Assembly: GCA_016788165.1 (NCBI GenBank)
Contig: JAEUTH010000028.1
Location: 1 to 64,000 of the forward strand
Source: Bacteroidia bacterium
GTDB taxonomy: Bacteria; Bacteroidota; Bacteroidia; AKYH767-A; OLB10
Reading direction: 5' to 3'
Length of the DNA: 64,000 nucleotides
The translations under genes and the position numbers were made by a program. Shown here piece after piece: positions 18,375 through 28,043 of the stretch. Under the pieces are notes generated by a model. It worked only from the letters and a program-made list of their open reading frames with translations. It ran no database searches and had not been told where the DNA came from. Every line of letters starts with the position of its first letter. Position 1 is the first letter of the stretch.

Positions 18375-18956
18375 ATGTTTACGGGAATTATTGAAACCAC
18401 AGGATCATTATCAGAAATAAATAACGAAGCCGGTAATTTGCATCTTACCATTCAATCAAACATCAGCCAGGAGTTAAAAATTGACCAAAGCGTATCGCAC
18501 AACGGTATTTGCCTTACCGTAGTAAAAGTAAACGGGCAAACACATACCGTAACCGCTATTGCCGAAACTATTGCCAGAACCGATATTGCTGCATGGCAAG
18601 TTGGGCATATTATTAATTTGGAACGCTGCATGCCGGCTAATGGCCGTTTTGATGGCCACATAGTGCAAGGCCATGTTGATACCGTTGCTTTATGTAAAAC
18701 CATTGAAGAAACAAATGGGAGTTGGTTATTTACATTTACATATACAGGTAAGCATATTACAGTTGAAAAAGGTTCGATTACCGTTAACGGTATTAGCCTT
18801 ACCGTTGTTAATAGCCAGGCACAACAATTTAGTGTAGCTATAATACCTTACACTTTTGCTAACACCAACCTGCATGCACTTAAAACAAACGGCATAGTAA
18901 ATTTAGAGTTTGATATTGTGGGTAAATACATGCAACGCATCATGGAATTGCGCTAA
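18375..18956 (+). CDS. ribE: Riboflavin synthase, alpha subunit
   Basis: 193 residues with two lumazine-binding repeats. The first begins MFTGIIETTGSL and contains SVSHNGICLTVV. The second contains NGRFDGHIVQGHVDTV and GSITVNGISLTVV. The enzyme dismutates two 6,7-dimethyl-8-ribityllumazine molecules to riboflavin. Length and both GHVD/NGISLTV motifs are intact. It follows the CHU_C gene by 28 bp, but a functional link is unlikely. No FMN riboswitch is visible upstream. It converges with murF-alr. Confidence 0.95.
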   Translation: MFTGIIETTGSLSEINNEAGNLHLTIQSNISQELKIDQSVSHNGICLTVVKVNGQTHTVTAIAETIARTDIAAWQVGHIINLERCMPANGRFDGHIVQGHVDTVALCKTIEETNGSWLFTFTYTGKHITVEKGSITVNGISLTVVNSQAQQFSVAIIPYTFANTNLHALKTNGIVNLEFDIVGKYMQRIMELR

Positions 18957-18993
18957 ACAATTTCGAAATTATTTTAGTAATCTATACAAAACA

Positions 18994-21498
18994 TTATTCG
19001 AAATAGTACACGCGTTTAACCCGTTGCGATATGCTGCAAAGCACTTCATAAACAATGGTCTGCAATTGTGCTGCTATTTGCTGTATGGGATAATCAGCAC
19101 CAAACACCAATACATCATCACCTTCTTTGCAATCAATACCGGTTACATCTAACATGCACATATCCATGCAAATGTTTCCAACTACAGGCACTAACTTACC
19201 ATGTATCATCATCCGGCCCACGCCATTGCCTAACTTTCGTAAATAACCATCAGCATAACCAATGGCAACCGTTGCTATGCGCATATCATTAAGTGCAATA
19301 CCACTACGGTTATAACCTATAGTTTCACCGGCTGCAATGGTTTTAATTTGTGATATGGTTGTATGCAACGAAGCAACGGGTTGCAATGCCAGCTCGGCAT
19401 CGGTATTGCCAATGCCATGCAACCCTATGCCCAAACGTACCATGTTAAACTGCGCCTGCGGCCACCGCACCACACCTGCCGAATTTAAAATATGCAGCAG
19501 TGGTTGGTAACCCAAACCGGTAATAAGTTTATTGCTTATAGTCGAAAATAAATCAATTTGGTTTTGTGTAAAGGCATCATGTTGTGGTGCATCGCTTGCT
19601 GCTAAATGCGAAAATATACTTGCCACTTTTATATGTGGCCAGTTTTTCAGATGGTTAACTAATGGTGTTATTTCTTTCATCTCAAAACCAAGCCTGTGCA
19701 TGCCGGTATCTAACTTTATATGAACGCTAAAATGTTTCTTACGCGCTTTAATTGATTTACGTTGTGCCGCTTGATTATAAGCTGCAAGCAAACGCATACT
19801 GTAAATTTCGGGCTCCAACTCAAAATCAACAATGCTGTCAAAACTCTGTTCATCCGGATTCATAACCATAATGGGTAATTTAATACCCGCCTGCCGTAAA
19901 GCCACACCTTCATCGGCATAAGCAACTGCTAAATAATCGCTGTGATGGTGTTGCAATACATTGGCAATTTCGAAACTGCCGCTGCCATAAGCAAAAGCTT
20001 TTACCATGCACATGGTTTTAGTTGTGGGGTTTAATAAGCTTTTATAAAACTTGAAATTATTTAAAATGCCATTAAGGTTAATTTGTAATACGGTTTGATG
20101 CGCTTTTTGTTGTAGCAGTTTTACAATACGTTCAAATTCAAAAGTACGTGCACCTTTAATTAAAATGGTTTGATCGGTTAGTAGCTGCTTATTATGTTGC
20201 GATATAAAAGCATCGGTATTTTCATAAAAAAAACTATTACCGCTAAACCGTTTTTTTTGGCGTGTTAATGCGGCTCCTATTCCAATAAAGCAATGCAACT
20301 TTTTTTGCATAACCATGGTAGATACGGCCTCATATAAATCGTTTTCGCTTTGTCCGCTTTGCAGTATATCTGATAAGATCAAAGTACGTTGGTTATGTTG
20401 CTGCTGTTGCATTAAAAAATCGAGTGCAATACCGAGCGAAGCCATATCGCTGTTGTAACTATCGTTAATGAGCGAACAGTTGTTAATGCCGGCCTTTAAC
20501 TCTAATCGCATGGCTACAGCAGGTAGCAGTCGCATGCCTGCTTTTATATTTTCATGCGGCACCTGCATATACAACAATGTAGCCCAACAGGTAATAGCAT
20601 TGTCAATAGAAGCCTCATCGGTAAATGGTATTACGATGCTAAAGTTTTTATTTTGATAGCTGGCTTGGATGGTTGTCGAGTCAGCTTGCTTACTGATGGC
20701 AGTAATTTCTAAATCAGCTTTTTGCTTTTTACTCCAACTAAAACCTGTAAGTGTTTGCTTGTTAGTTTTATTGATAAGCGGCAGTATATGCTGCATAACC
20801 ATATCAGCATCTGAATTATAAATAAGAGCCCTGCTGTGTTTAAATAATAAAAGTTTTTCAACTGTTTTTACATTACGACTGCTAAAGTTTTCATCGTGCG
20901 CACTGCTAATATTGGTAAGTATGCCTATAGTAGGACTAATTATATGTTCAAGCTTTTCCATTTCGTACGGTTGCGAAATGCCTGCTTCAAACAAAGCTAA
21001 TGTGTGGCTGTTTTTCATTTGCCACACGGATAGGGGTACACCAATTTGTGAGTTGTAACTTTTGGGGCTACGTACAATATTGTAATGCTCTTTAAGCAAA
21101 TGATACAGCCACTCTTTTACAATGGTTTTGCCGTTGCTGCCTGTAATACCAATTACCGGATATTGAAACTGATGCCTGTGAGAGGCTGCTAACATTTGCA
21201 GCGCAAGCAATGTATCGTCAACCAAAATATAATTGGCTGCCACCGGATGATTTTCAGTTGCCGTGTGGTTGATTATGGTTTTATCAGACACTACAAAATT
21301 GCGAATGCCTTTTTGTAATGCATCGGCAATAAATTTATGCCCATTATTACTGGATGTTACCAAAGCAAAAAACAAACTGTTGCTACTGTTTTCAATTCGT
21401 CTGGTATCAATTATTAACGAAGTTATATAGGTTTCAATGTTCGAAAACTGAAACAAAGTGCCGTTAATAATAGTTGTTATTTGATTTATGGCGTACAT
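18994..21498 (-). CDS. murF-alr: Bifunctional MurF / alanine racemase fusion
   Basis: 834 residues. Residues ~1-455 are UDP-MurNAc-tripeptide:D-Ala-D-Ala ligase, with the ATP loop GITGSNGKT at 117-125 and LINDSYNSDMASL. Residues ~465-834 are a PLP alanine racemase: the PLP lysine is in MVKAFAYGSG, GYADGYLR follows, and the catalytic-tyrosine-type region lies around VGNICMDMCMLDV. Fusing the maker of D-Ala to the enzyme that consumes D-Ala-D-Ala is a known Bacteroidota arrangement. The racemase motif reads KAFAYGSG rather than the commoner KANAYGHG. It lies 27 bp downstream of the thymidine kinase on the same strand and is probably co-transcribed with it. Confidence 0.93.
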   Translation of the reverse strand: MYAINQITTIINGTLFQFSNIETYITSLIIDTRRIENSSNSLFFALVTSSNNGHKFIADALQKGIRNFVVSDKTIINHTATENHPVAANYILVDDTLLALQMLAASHRHQFQYPVIGITGSNGKTIVKEWLYHLLKEHYNIVRSPKSYNSQIGVPLSVWQMKNSHTLALFEAGISQPYEMEKLEHIISPTIGILTNISSAHDENFSSRNVKTVEKLLLFKHSRALIYNSDADMVMQHILPLINKTNKQTLTGFSWSKKQKADLEITAISKQADSTTIQASYQNKNFSIVIPFTDEASIDNAITCWATLLYMQVPHENIKAGMRLLPAVAMRLELKAGINNCSLINDSYNSDMASLGIALDFLMQQQQHNQRTLILSDILQSGQSENDLYEAVSTMVMQKKLHCFIGIGAALTRQKKRFSGNSFFYENTDAFISQHNKQLLTDQTILIKGARTFEFERIVKLLQQKAHQTVLQINLNGILNNFKFYKSLLNPTTKTMCMVKAFAYGSGSFEIANVLQHHHSDYLAVAYADEGVALRQAGIKLPIMVMNPDEQSFDSIVDFELEPEIYSMRLLAAYNQAAQRKSIKARKKHFSVHIKLDTGMHRLGFEMKEITPLVNHLKNWPHIKVASIFSHLAASDAPQHDAFTQNQIDLFSTISNKLITGLGYQPLLHILNSAGVVRWPQAQFNMVRLGIGLHGIGNTDAELALQPVASLHTTISQIKTIAAGETIGYNRSGIALNDMRIATVAIGYADGYLRKLGNGVGRMMIHGKLVPVVGNICMDMCMLDVTGIDCKEGDDVLVFGADYPIQQIAAQLQTIVYEVLCSISQRVKRVYYFE

Positions 21499-21525
21499 CG
21501 CTGTTATTGGTTTTAAGCACTTTTT

Positions 21526-22116
21526 TTAACCATTGTTTTTAGGCATGTACACAGTATTAAAACAACTGCGGCATAAAGGAACATAGCTTTCTTTTTCGCC
21601 CACTAAAATTTGTGCATTATCTGCGGCAAGCCTGTGCGAGTTATGTGCCAGTTCGCCACAATGCATACATATTGCATGCACCTTGGTTATATACTCGGCA
21701 ATGGATAATAGTTGTGGCATGGAGCCAAAAGGCTTGCCGGTAAAGTCCATATCCAAACCGGCCACCACTACACGTACACCGCTGTTAGCTAATTGTGTAC
21801 AAACAGCAGGCAAGGCATCGTCAAAAAACTGTGCTTCGTCAATGCCTACTATTTCGCACGTACCTATGTGGCTAAGTATTTCTGACGATGTGTGTACAGC
21901 CGTGCTTACAATGGCATTTGCATTATGCGATACAATTTGCGCCTCGCTGTAGCGGTTGTCAATTTTAGGTTTAAATATTTCGACCTTAAGTTTGGCAATT
22001 TGCGCACGTTTTAGTCTGCGTATTAATTCTTCGGTTTTACCCGAAAACATACTGCCACATATTACTTCTATCCAGCCACGTTTAGGCCACTGCTGATGCC
22101 TATGTTCCAAAAACAT
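21526..22116 (-). CDS. tdk: Thymidine kinase, type II
   Basis: 196 residues. The P-loop GSMFSGKT is at 21-28, the catalytic base and Mg region is VGIDEAQFF, and the substrate lasso and Zn site use two Cys pairs (CMHC and CRSC). It phosphorylates thymidine in the salvage pathway. Length is normal. It is the first gene of a minus-strand pair with murF-alr and divergent from the gene at 22284. Confidence 0.95.
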   Translation of the reverse strand: MFLEHRHQQWPKRGWIEVICGSMFSGKTEELIRRLKRAQIAKLKVEIFKPKIDNRYSEAQIVSHNANAIVSTAVHTSSEILSHIGTCEIVGIDEAQFFDDALPAVCTQLANSGVRVVVAGLDMDFTGKPFGSMPQLLSIAEYITKVHAICMHCGELAHNSHRLAADNAQILVGEKESYVPLCRSCFNTVYMPKNNG

Positions 22117-22283
22117 AATTTACTAACGATTATTAAAAGTGTTAAATAATGAAATAGTGTATAACCATACCAAATGCAGTAGGGTAGCGTTTTTTAGTTG
22201 TTCAAACATTTCTGTCAAAATTAGGCATTAACCTTTCATTACTAATTAAATGCTTCATTATTTTGGCAAATAAATAAGATAGT

Positions 22284-23441
22284 ATGTCAAAAGAAATAAT
22301 TAAAGATGAATTGGTGCATCTGCTCGATACCATAGTTGAACAAACCCAAACCGTTTGCAACTATCAAAACAAAGTGCCACAAATAGAAATTGATATTTTA
22401 ATGATGAATGTGCGCAGTTTTTATGAGCAGCTGGTATATATGCAAAAGCAGTCGAACCAGGCTTTGCCGGCAGCAAAAGTTAATCCCGTGCCGGTTAGCT
22501 TATCAGCTTCGGCACAACTTAAGCCCAACGATTCTTTAAATGAGCAGTTACACCACATTGAAGCAGCCATACAGCCACAAGTGCAAGTAGCAGAAAACGA
22601 TTTCAAACCGAAGTCTATCGAAACGGCAACAACTAACACACAAACAACAGGCGATAAAGTTGTGGTGCAAACACCTGTTGCACCGGTAATTAATAAACCC
22701 GAAGTGCTTGCAAATAATGCGGCATTGCCAGTAGTTATTACACCTGAAACAAAACCCGCACAACCAGCCATCGCGGCCCAAGCTGTTAAACCAAATGTGC
22801 AATCGGATTTCCAGCCTTCGGTTGGTGAAAGAACTGTTTTACAAAAACCTGAATTAACAGATGTGATAGTTGCTGTAAAACCCGAAACCAAACCCGAATC
22901 ATTATCACCTAAAATTGAAAACGAAAAAGTTAGTATAGCATTCGAAATACCGGCAGTTCAAAACGTTGCACCAATTGTAGCAAGTACTATACAATTTGAC
23001 GAGAGAAAAAATGTAGCACAACCCATACAACCTCAAAAAAATGTTGAATCTGCCGAACTGAAAACTAAAAAAGCAGTAAAAACAACGGCCAGTTTGTTTG
23101 ATGCACCACCTAATATTGCATCGGTATTTGATGATACAACAACGCTTGCAACTAAATTAGAAACGCAACAAACCACTACCAGTATTGCCGATAAATTAAA
23201 CAGCAGAAAAATTGCCGACCTTAAAAAAGCGATAGGTATCAACGAAAAGTTTTTATTTATAAACGAATTATTCGAAGGCAGTTTGGCATCATACAACGAA
23301 CATATTGAAAAAATTAATGTGGCAGCTGATGTGCATCATGCACATGCTATTATTGATGCATTGATAAGTAAATATGCCTGGGATGGCTCGCTTTCAATTG
23401 TAAAACAATTTAAAGATTTGGTTGACCGCAGATTTTTATAA
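22284..23441 (+). CDS. Uncharacterised protein with long disordered linker and conserved C-terminal helical region
   Basis: 385 residues, not assigned to a named family. The first ~65 residues are helical (MSKEIIKDELVHLLDTIVEQ, then EIDILMMNVRSFYEQL). The middle ~200 residues are low complexity, rich in Pro, Val, Ala and Gln with repeats of KP-E. The last ~80 residues are conserved-looking: SRKIADLKKAIGINEKFLFI, ELFEGSLASYNEHIEKI, AWDGSLSIVKQFKDLVDRRF. There is no signal peptide or membrane helix, so it is probably cytoplasmic. The stop is 3 nt before the M28 peptidase ATG, so the two are surely co-translated or co-transcribed. Proteins with this C-terminal pattern occur beside tdk in other Bacteroidota, from memory. 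Confidence 0.75.
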   Translation: MSKEIIKDELVHLLDTIVEQTQTVCNYQNKVPQIEIDILMMNVRSFYEQLVYMQKQSNQALPAAKVNPVPVSLSASAQLKPNDSLNEQLHHIEAAIQPQVQVAENDFKPKSIETATTNTQTTGDKVVVQTPVAPVINKPEVLANNAALPVVITPETKPAQPAIAAQAVKPNVQSDFQPSVGERTVLQKPELTDVIVAVKPETKPESLSPKIENEKVSIAFEIPAVQNVAPIVASTIQFDERKNVAQPIQPQKNVESAELKTKKAVKTTASLFDAPPNIASVFDDTTTLATKLETQQTTTSIADKLNSRKIADLKKAIGINEKFLFINELFEGSLASYNEHIEKINVAADVHHAHAIIDALISKYAWDGSLSIVKQFKDLVDRRFL

Positions 23442-23444
23442 AAG

Positions 23445-24692
23445 ATGAACAGGCTTGTGTTGCAACTTTTCCGTATAACTGCATTTTTACTTTTAGTAAA
23501 TGTAATTAATGCCGGTGCTCAGGTAAGTAAAAAAGCGCATAAGCGAATTGCTAAACTTACATCCGAAAAATTTTTTGGCCGTGGTTATGTAAAAGGTGGC
23601 GATAGTATTGCTGCCGATTATTTGGCTAAACAGTTTAAACAAACAGGCTTACTGCCAATTGATGCCAATTATTTTCAAAAATTTACATTTAGTGTAAATA
23701 CATTTCCAAACCAGATATTTGTAAATATTGCAGGCAAAGCATTAAAACCCGGATACGATTTTATAGTAGAAGCAGCATCAGGGCGTGCTGATGTTACTTG
23801 CAAATTATTTAACGTTACCGATAGTGTTTTGCCTTTGCCACAATCGGAATGCGCTTACGTAATCAGTAAAAAATATTTTACAACGGCATCTAATAAAACT
23901 GCTTTAAAAAATTGGTTGCTTACGTTGCCCAATAACAGTGGTGTAGTATTGCTCGAACCCGAAAAACTAACCTGGACGGTAGCAACACAACGCAATAGTT
24001 ATTGGGGCATTACAGTTCTCGAAAAAGTTTGGCCTAAAGCCGATAGTATTACAGTAAATATTTCATCACATTTTAAACCTGTACATGCAACGCAAAATGT
24101 AATTGGCTATTTGCCGGGTAATATTAGTGATACGTTTATGGTGGTAACAGCACACTACGATCATTTAGGTGGTATGGGCGATAAAGTTTTTTTTCCGGGT
24201 GCTAACGACAATGCAAGCGGTGTAAGTATGCTGCTTGATGTAGCACAACATTTTGCCCTTTTAAAAAACAGGAAGTACAGCATGTTATTTATTGCATTTG
24301 CAGGCGAAGAAGCCGGATTAATTGGCTCTAAATATTATGTAGATAATCCTTTGAAGCCACTAAGCACCATTAAGTTTTTAATTAATCTTGATTTATTGGG
24401 TACGGGCGATGAAGGCCTCATGGTAGTGAATGCTGTTGATAATATGGAAGCTTTTAATAAACTTGATAGCATTAACGAAGCTGATAAACTATTACCAGTG
24501 ATTAGCAAGAGAGGCAAAGCCGCCAATAGCGACCACTACTGGTTTGGCGAAAAAAAAGTACCTGCTGTGTTTTTATATACTATGGGTGGCATAAAAGCTT
24601 ATCACGATGTGTTTGATATAGCTAAAACTTTACCGCTTACCAAATACAATGAAGTTTTTAGTCTGCTGACAACATTTATTAAAACGTTTTAA
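23445..24692 (+). CDS. Secreted M28-family zinc metallopeptidase
   Basis: 415 residues with a signal peptide (RITAFLLLVNVINAGAQ). Zinc-binding motifs of the M28 fold are visible: AHYDHLGG (His and Asp), GANDNASGVSMLLDVA (bridging Asp), FAGEEAGLIGS (catalytic Glu pair), INLDLLGTGDEG (Asp) and a late His in the SDHYWF / KAYHDVFD region. It is predicted to be a periplasmic or outer-membrane aminopeptidase-like enzyme; substrate unknown. An N-terminal PA-like segment lies between residues ~90 and 200. It follows the 22284 gene by 3 nt and precedes a membrane protein gene by 16 nt: a three-gene operon. Confidence 0.88.
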   Translation: MNRLVLQLFRITAFLLLVNVINAGAQVSKKAHKRIAKLTSEKFFGRGYVKGGDSIAADYLAKQFKQTGLLPIDANYFQKFTFSVNTFPNQIFVNIAGKALKPGYDFIVEAASGRADVTCKLFNVTDSVLPLPQSECAYVISKKYFTTASNKTALKNWLLTLPNNSGVVLLEPEKLTWTVATQRNSYWGITVLEKVWPKADSITVNISSHFKPVHATQNVIGYLPGNISDTFMVVTAHYDHLGGMGDKVFFPGANDNASGVSMLLDVAQHFALLKNRKYSMLFIAFAGEEAGLIGSKYYVDNPLKPLSTIKFLINLDLLGTGDEGLMVVNAVDNMEAFNKLDSINEADKLLPVISKRGKAANSDHYWFGEKKVPAVFLYTMGGIKAYHDVFDIAKTLPLTKYNEVFSLLTTFIKTF

Positions 24693-24708
24693 AAAGTATC
24701 AGGTCTTA

Positions 24709-25302
24709 ATGAGCGATGTTCAACCTTGGCAATTTGTAGATGATGAGCAAGACAAGTGGCCCGATTACATTGACTCTATTATTACATTTAGTTTTTTTAC
24801 AGGTCTTATTTCGTTTTGGTGGTTTACAAATAAGATGCAGGTAAACTTTGGTACTTTTTGTAAAGTGAGCATTTTAATATCATTAATAATTTTAATGAGT
24901 GTGCATATATACAAACGCTTTACATCAATTAAATGGGTACAAACCACCGATGTAATGCGTACACTATTAAGCGGCCCGCTTTTAAGCATTTTGGTTTTTT
25001 CTTTAAATTATTTAATAGTCGGTAAGCCTTATGAAGTAACATACACCATTGCAGATATTCGTGTTGTAGCAAAAAATGAAATTACCGATGAGGCTGTGGT
25101 TTTTTTTGATGATAATGCCTTAAACGATTTTAAAACCCTCAGAACTTTTACGCTTAACGGCAGCACCTATCAATGGCATAAAATTTCATACACATTCTGT
25201 AAAGGCATATTTGGTATAACCAATGTAACCAAAAGAGTTGTTGAGAAAGATGATGGAACCCGTTTACCGGTGGGAATTGATTCAGCAAAAAATCATGAAT
25301 AA
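24709..25302 (+). CDS. Small membrane protein of unknown function
   Basis: 197 residues, no family recognised. Three hydrophobic helices are seen: about 24-40 (SIITFSFFTGLISFWWF), 48-66 (FCKVSILISLIILMSVHIY) and 88-105 (LLSGPLLSILVFSLNYLIV). The ~90-residue C-terminal part is soluble and beta-rich. It lies 16 nt downstream of the M28 peptidase and is likely in the same operon. No signal peptide, lipobox or catalytic motif is visible. Confidence 0.7.
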   Translation: MSDVQPWQFVDDEQDKWPDYIDSIITFSFFTGLISFWWFTNKMQVNFGTFCKVSILISLIILMSVHIYKRFTSIKWVQTTDVMRTLLSGPLLSILVFSLNYLIVGKPYEVTYTIADIRVVAKNEITDEAVVFFDDNALNDFKTLRTFTLNGSTYQWHKISYTFCKGIFGITNVTKRVVEKDDGTRLPVGIDSAKNHE

Positions 25303-25331
25303 TTATTGATAATCCTCATACTTTTGCGGCC

Positions 25332-25718
25332 ATGTTCAAGCATAAAATATTTGCTGCAATAATGGCCGGTATTATGTTTATAACCTCAGTAGGGGTTATA
25401 AATAAAGTACACCGCTGTTTAATGGCAGCCAATACTGAAGTGTGCTGCGAAACCGATACCCCCGAATGTTGCCAGCCAGTTGCTGCGGCTGACACAAACC
25501 CTGAAAATGATTGCTGTAAGGACGAAATTAAATCAATTGCTTTAGACGAAACCTATGTTGCAAAGGATACCTTAATTTCCGACTGGTCGTCAATATGTAC
25601 CAAAATCGTTGTATTTACTTTTCGAGGCCAACAGGGCGAAACTATAAGCAACCCTGTTTTTAAGTTGTTTTTACACAAAGTTGGTTTGTTAGATTGCATA
25701 CAGATTTTGAGAATTTGA
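25332..25718 (+). CDS. Small Cys-rich exported protein, HYC_CC_PP-like
   Basis: 128 residues. A hydrophobic N-terminus (KIFAAIMAGIMFITSVGVI) is followed by Cys29 in VHRCLM and three CC pairs at 38-39, 46-47 and 61-62. The C-terminal half is beta-like and ends in a hydrophobic stretch. Size, Cys pairs and position just upstream of a TonB receptor and an HMA protein match the HYC_CC_PP proteins of Bacteroidota, although the strict HYC and PP motifs are not present here. I infer a periplasmic metal-binding role, perhaps copper. TACTTTTG at 25319-25326 resembles a promoter -7 element, but no spaced TTG accompanies it. Confidence 0.65.
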   Translation: MFKHKIFAAIMAGIMFITSVGVINKVHRCLMAANTEVCCETDTPECCQPVAAADTNPENDCCKDEIKSIALDETYVAKDTLISDWSSICTKIVVFTFRGQQGETISNPVFKLFLHKVGLLDCIQILRI

Positions 25719-25806
25719 TAGTTGGTGCCTAATTTTTTACCTACCTTATATAGCAGTCTGGCGGGTTGCATCCATTTAAATCAAAAACTTAATTTTCAGT
25801 AATTCA

Positions 25807-28020
25807 ATGAAGAAACTACACAGTTTGGTTTTGTTGTTTATATGTTTTAAAGCACAAGCACAAAACATTCCAATAACCGTTTTACAAGGCAAAGCGCCCT
25901 ACGAACCATTACCTATGGCGCAAGTTATGGTATTGCCGGCTAATACCTTTTTACAAACAGATGTTGCCGGCAATGTATTGCTCGAAGTACCAACACTGCC
26001 TGTTACAATAGTAACTGCATACAGCGGTTTTGTATCTGACACAACGCTTGTTACTACGCATAAGCCCGTAGTTATAAAACTTAAAGCGTTGGTACAATTG
26101 CCCGAAGCTACAGTAAAAGCAGGCCGCGAAGCTTTAGGCTTATCAACCATGAAACCGCTTAATACCGAGGTAATAACGCAAAAGGAGTTAATGAAAGCAG
26201 CCTGTTGCAACCTTAGCGAAAGTTTCGAAACCAATCCCACCGTTACCGTAAATTATACCGATGCCGTAAGTGGCGCAAAAGAAATTCAGATGTTGGGCTT
26301 ATCAGGTATATACACGCAAATGCTTACCGAAAACATACCGGCCATGCGTGGGCTGGGGCAAACATTTGGGCTTAATTATATACCGGGCTCGTGGATGGAA
26401 TCTATACAAATAACAAAAGGTGTTGGGCCGGTAAGCAACGGATTTGAATCGCTAACCGGTGCCATAAACGTAGAGTTTAAAAAACCCGAAGAAAGTGGAC
26501 GCGCACATTTTAATTTATATCAGGCTACTACCGGCAATACCGAGTTTAATGGCATTTACAACACCAAAGTGGGGCAAAATTGGGGTACCATGTTTATGGT
26601 ACATGCCAACCGGATGCAAAATAAATTAGATCATAACGATGATGGCTTTTTAGATATGCCCTTAGTACAACAAATAAATGCTTACAGCCGTTGGCGCTAT
26701 AACAATAATAAAAACATGGAAGCGCAATTTGGCGTTAAAGCCATATTAGACGAAAGAAACGGAGGGCAATTAAAATTTAGCGATGACGATAAAGGTACTA
26801 CACAAGCCTATGGCACACAGGTAAAAACACAAAGATTTGAAGCTTACTCAAAAACAGGGTATGTTTTTACCAACCGCGAGTTTACCAGTGTAGGCTGGCA
26901 AAACCATGTTACCTATCACAAAGCTGTTTCGTTTTTCGGATTAAAAAATTATGACGGACTTCAAAAAAGTTTGTATTCAAATTTGATGTTTCAATCTTAT
27001 ATCGGAACATCCGAACATCAGTATAAAGCCGGTGTTTCATTTATGCTTGATGATTTTGACGAAAAGTATAATGAGCCACAAACCCAATATGAACGTAACC
27101 AAACTTATATGGTACCGGGAGCTTTTATCGAATATACATTTAACGACTGCGATAAATGGGCAGTAGTTGCAGGTGTGCGTGCCGATTATCATAATAAATA
27201 TGGAGCCTTTTATACACCACGGGTAAATGCCAAATACAATTTTACCGAATCGCTAATTATGCGCATATCGGCCGGTAATAGTTTTAGAGTGGCTAATATT
27301 TTAACTGATAATATTGGATATATGGCCAGCTCTAAAATTTTAATTGTAAAAGATGATTTAAAACCTGAGCGCGGTTGGAATGAAGGTGTTAACCTAACTT
27401 ACAAGTTCGAAACATTTAAACGTGCTTCATCGCTGTCGGTAGATTATTATCAAACACAATTTGTAAATCAGGTAATAGCCGACCCGTTTAGCGATGCCAG
27501 CTATATTCAGTTTTATAATTTAAATGGAACTTCTAAATCCAAAAGCGCGCAAATTGCATACAACGTTGCATTGTTCGAGTTTTTAGATTTGCGTGTAGCA
27601 TATAGGTTAGATGATGTTAATGTTACATATCAGAAGGTGGGCAACATTCAAAAACCTTTGGTATCGCGCCATAAGGGATTAATAAACATTGCATACCACA
27701 GTTTAAACGAAAAATGGCGTTTTGATTTTACAGTTCAATATGATGGCCCCAAACGGTTAACTAACACGCATAGTCATGATGAAAATGCAGTTAACCCTAA
27801 TGCCAAATCGCCTGCTTACGTAATGGTGTTGGCACAATTTACCAAAGTGTTTAAGAAATTTGAAGTATATGCCGGTGGCGAAAATTTAACCAACTACACA
27901 CAACACAATCCCATAATTTCGGCCAGCAATCCTTTCGATAGTTCATTTGACGCAACCGATATTTGGGGGCCTATAATGGGTATTAGAGCCTATGCCGGTG
28001 TACGTATTGATATTAAGTAA
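25807..28020 (+). CDS. TonB-dependent outer membrane receptor, probable metal uptake
   Basis: 737 residues with a signal peptide (MKKLHSLVLLFICFKAQAQ). A carboxypeptidase-regulatory-like domain (~20-95), a plug (~105-225) and a 22-strand-type barrel follow. The plug starts AACCNLSESFETNPTVTVNY and contains GLSGIYTQMLTENIPAMRGL; the CC pair here is unusual for general TonB receptors. The C-terminus ends YAGVRIDIK. Flanked by a Cys-rich protein and a CxxC HMA protein, it most likely handles a soft metal such as copper or a metal complex. It is 88 bp from the upstream gene and 23 bp from the downstream one. Confidence 0.85.
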   Translation: MKKLHSLVLLFICFKAQAQNIPITVLQGKAPYEPLPMAQVMVLPANTFLQTDVAGNVLLEVPTLPVTIVTAYSGFVSDTTLVTTHKPVVIKLKALVQLPEATVKAGREALGLSTMKPLNTEVITQKELMKAACCNLSESFETNPTVTVNYTDAVSGAKEIQMLGLSGIYTQMLTENIPAMRGLGQTFGLNYIPGSWMESIQITKGVGPVSNGFESLTGAINVEFKKPEESGRAHFNLYQATTGNTEFNGIYNTKVGQNWGTMFMVHANRMQNKLDHNDDGFLDMPLVQQINAYSRWRYNNNKNMEAQFGVKAILDERNGGQLKFSDDDKGTTQAYGTQVKTQRFEAYSKTGYVFTNREFTSVGWQNHVTYHKAVSFFGLKNYDGLQKSLYSNLMFQSYIGTSEHQYKAGVSFMLDDFDEKYNEPQTQYERNQTYMVPGAFIEYTFNDCDKWAVVAGVRADYHNKYGAFYTPRVNAKYNFTESLIMRISAGNSFRVANILTDNIGYMASSKILIVKDDLKPERGWNEGVNLTYKFETFKRASSLSVDYYQTQFVNQVIADPFSDASYIQFYNLNGTSKSKSAQIAYNVALFEFLDLRVAYRLDDVNVTYQKVGNIQKPLVSRHKGLINIAYHSLNEKWRFDFTVQYDGPKRLTNTHSHDENAVNPNAKSPAYVMVLAQFTKVFKKFEVYAGGENLTNYTQHNPIISASNPFDSSFDATDIWGPIMGIRAYAGVRIDIK

Positions 28021-28043
28021 TTATTTATAATGATATTTCAGCT

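Noticed and set aside
22421..22891. 156-codon minus-strand ORF
   Set aside because: Antisense to the low-complexity linker of the 22284 gene; Cys/Thr/Gly bias mirrors it.
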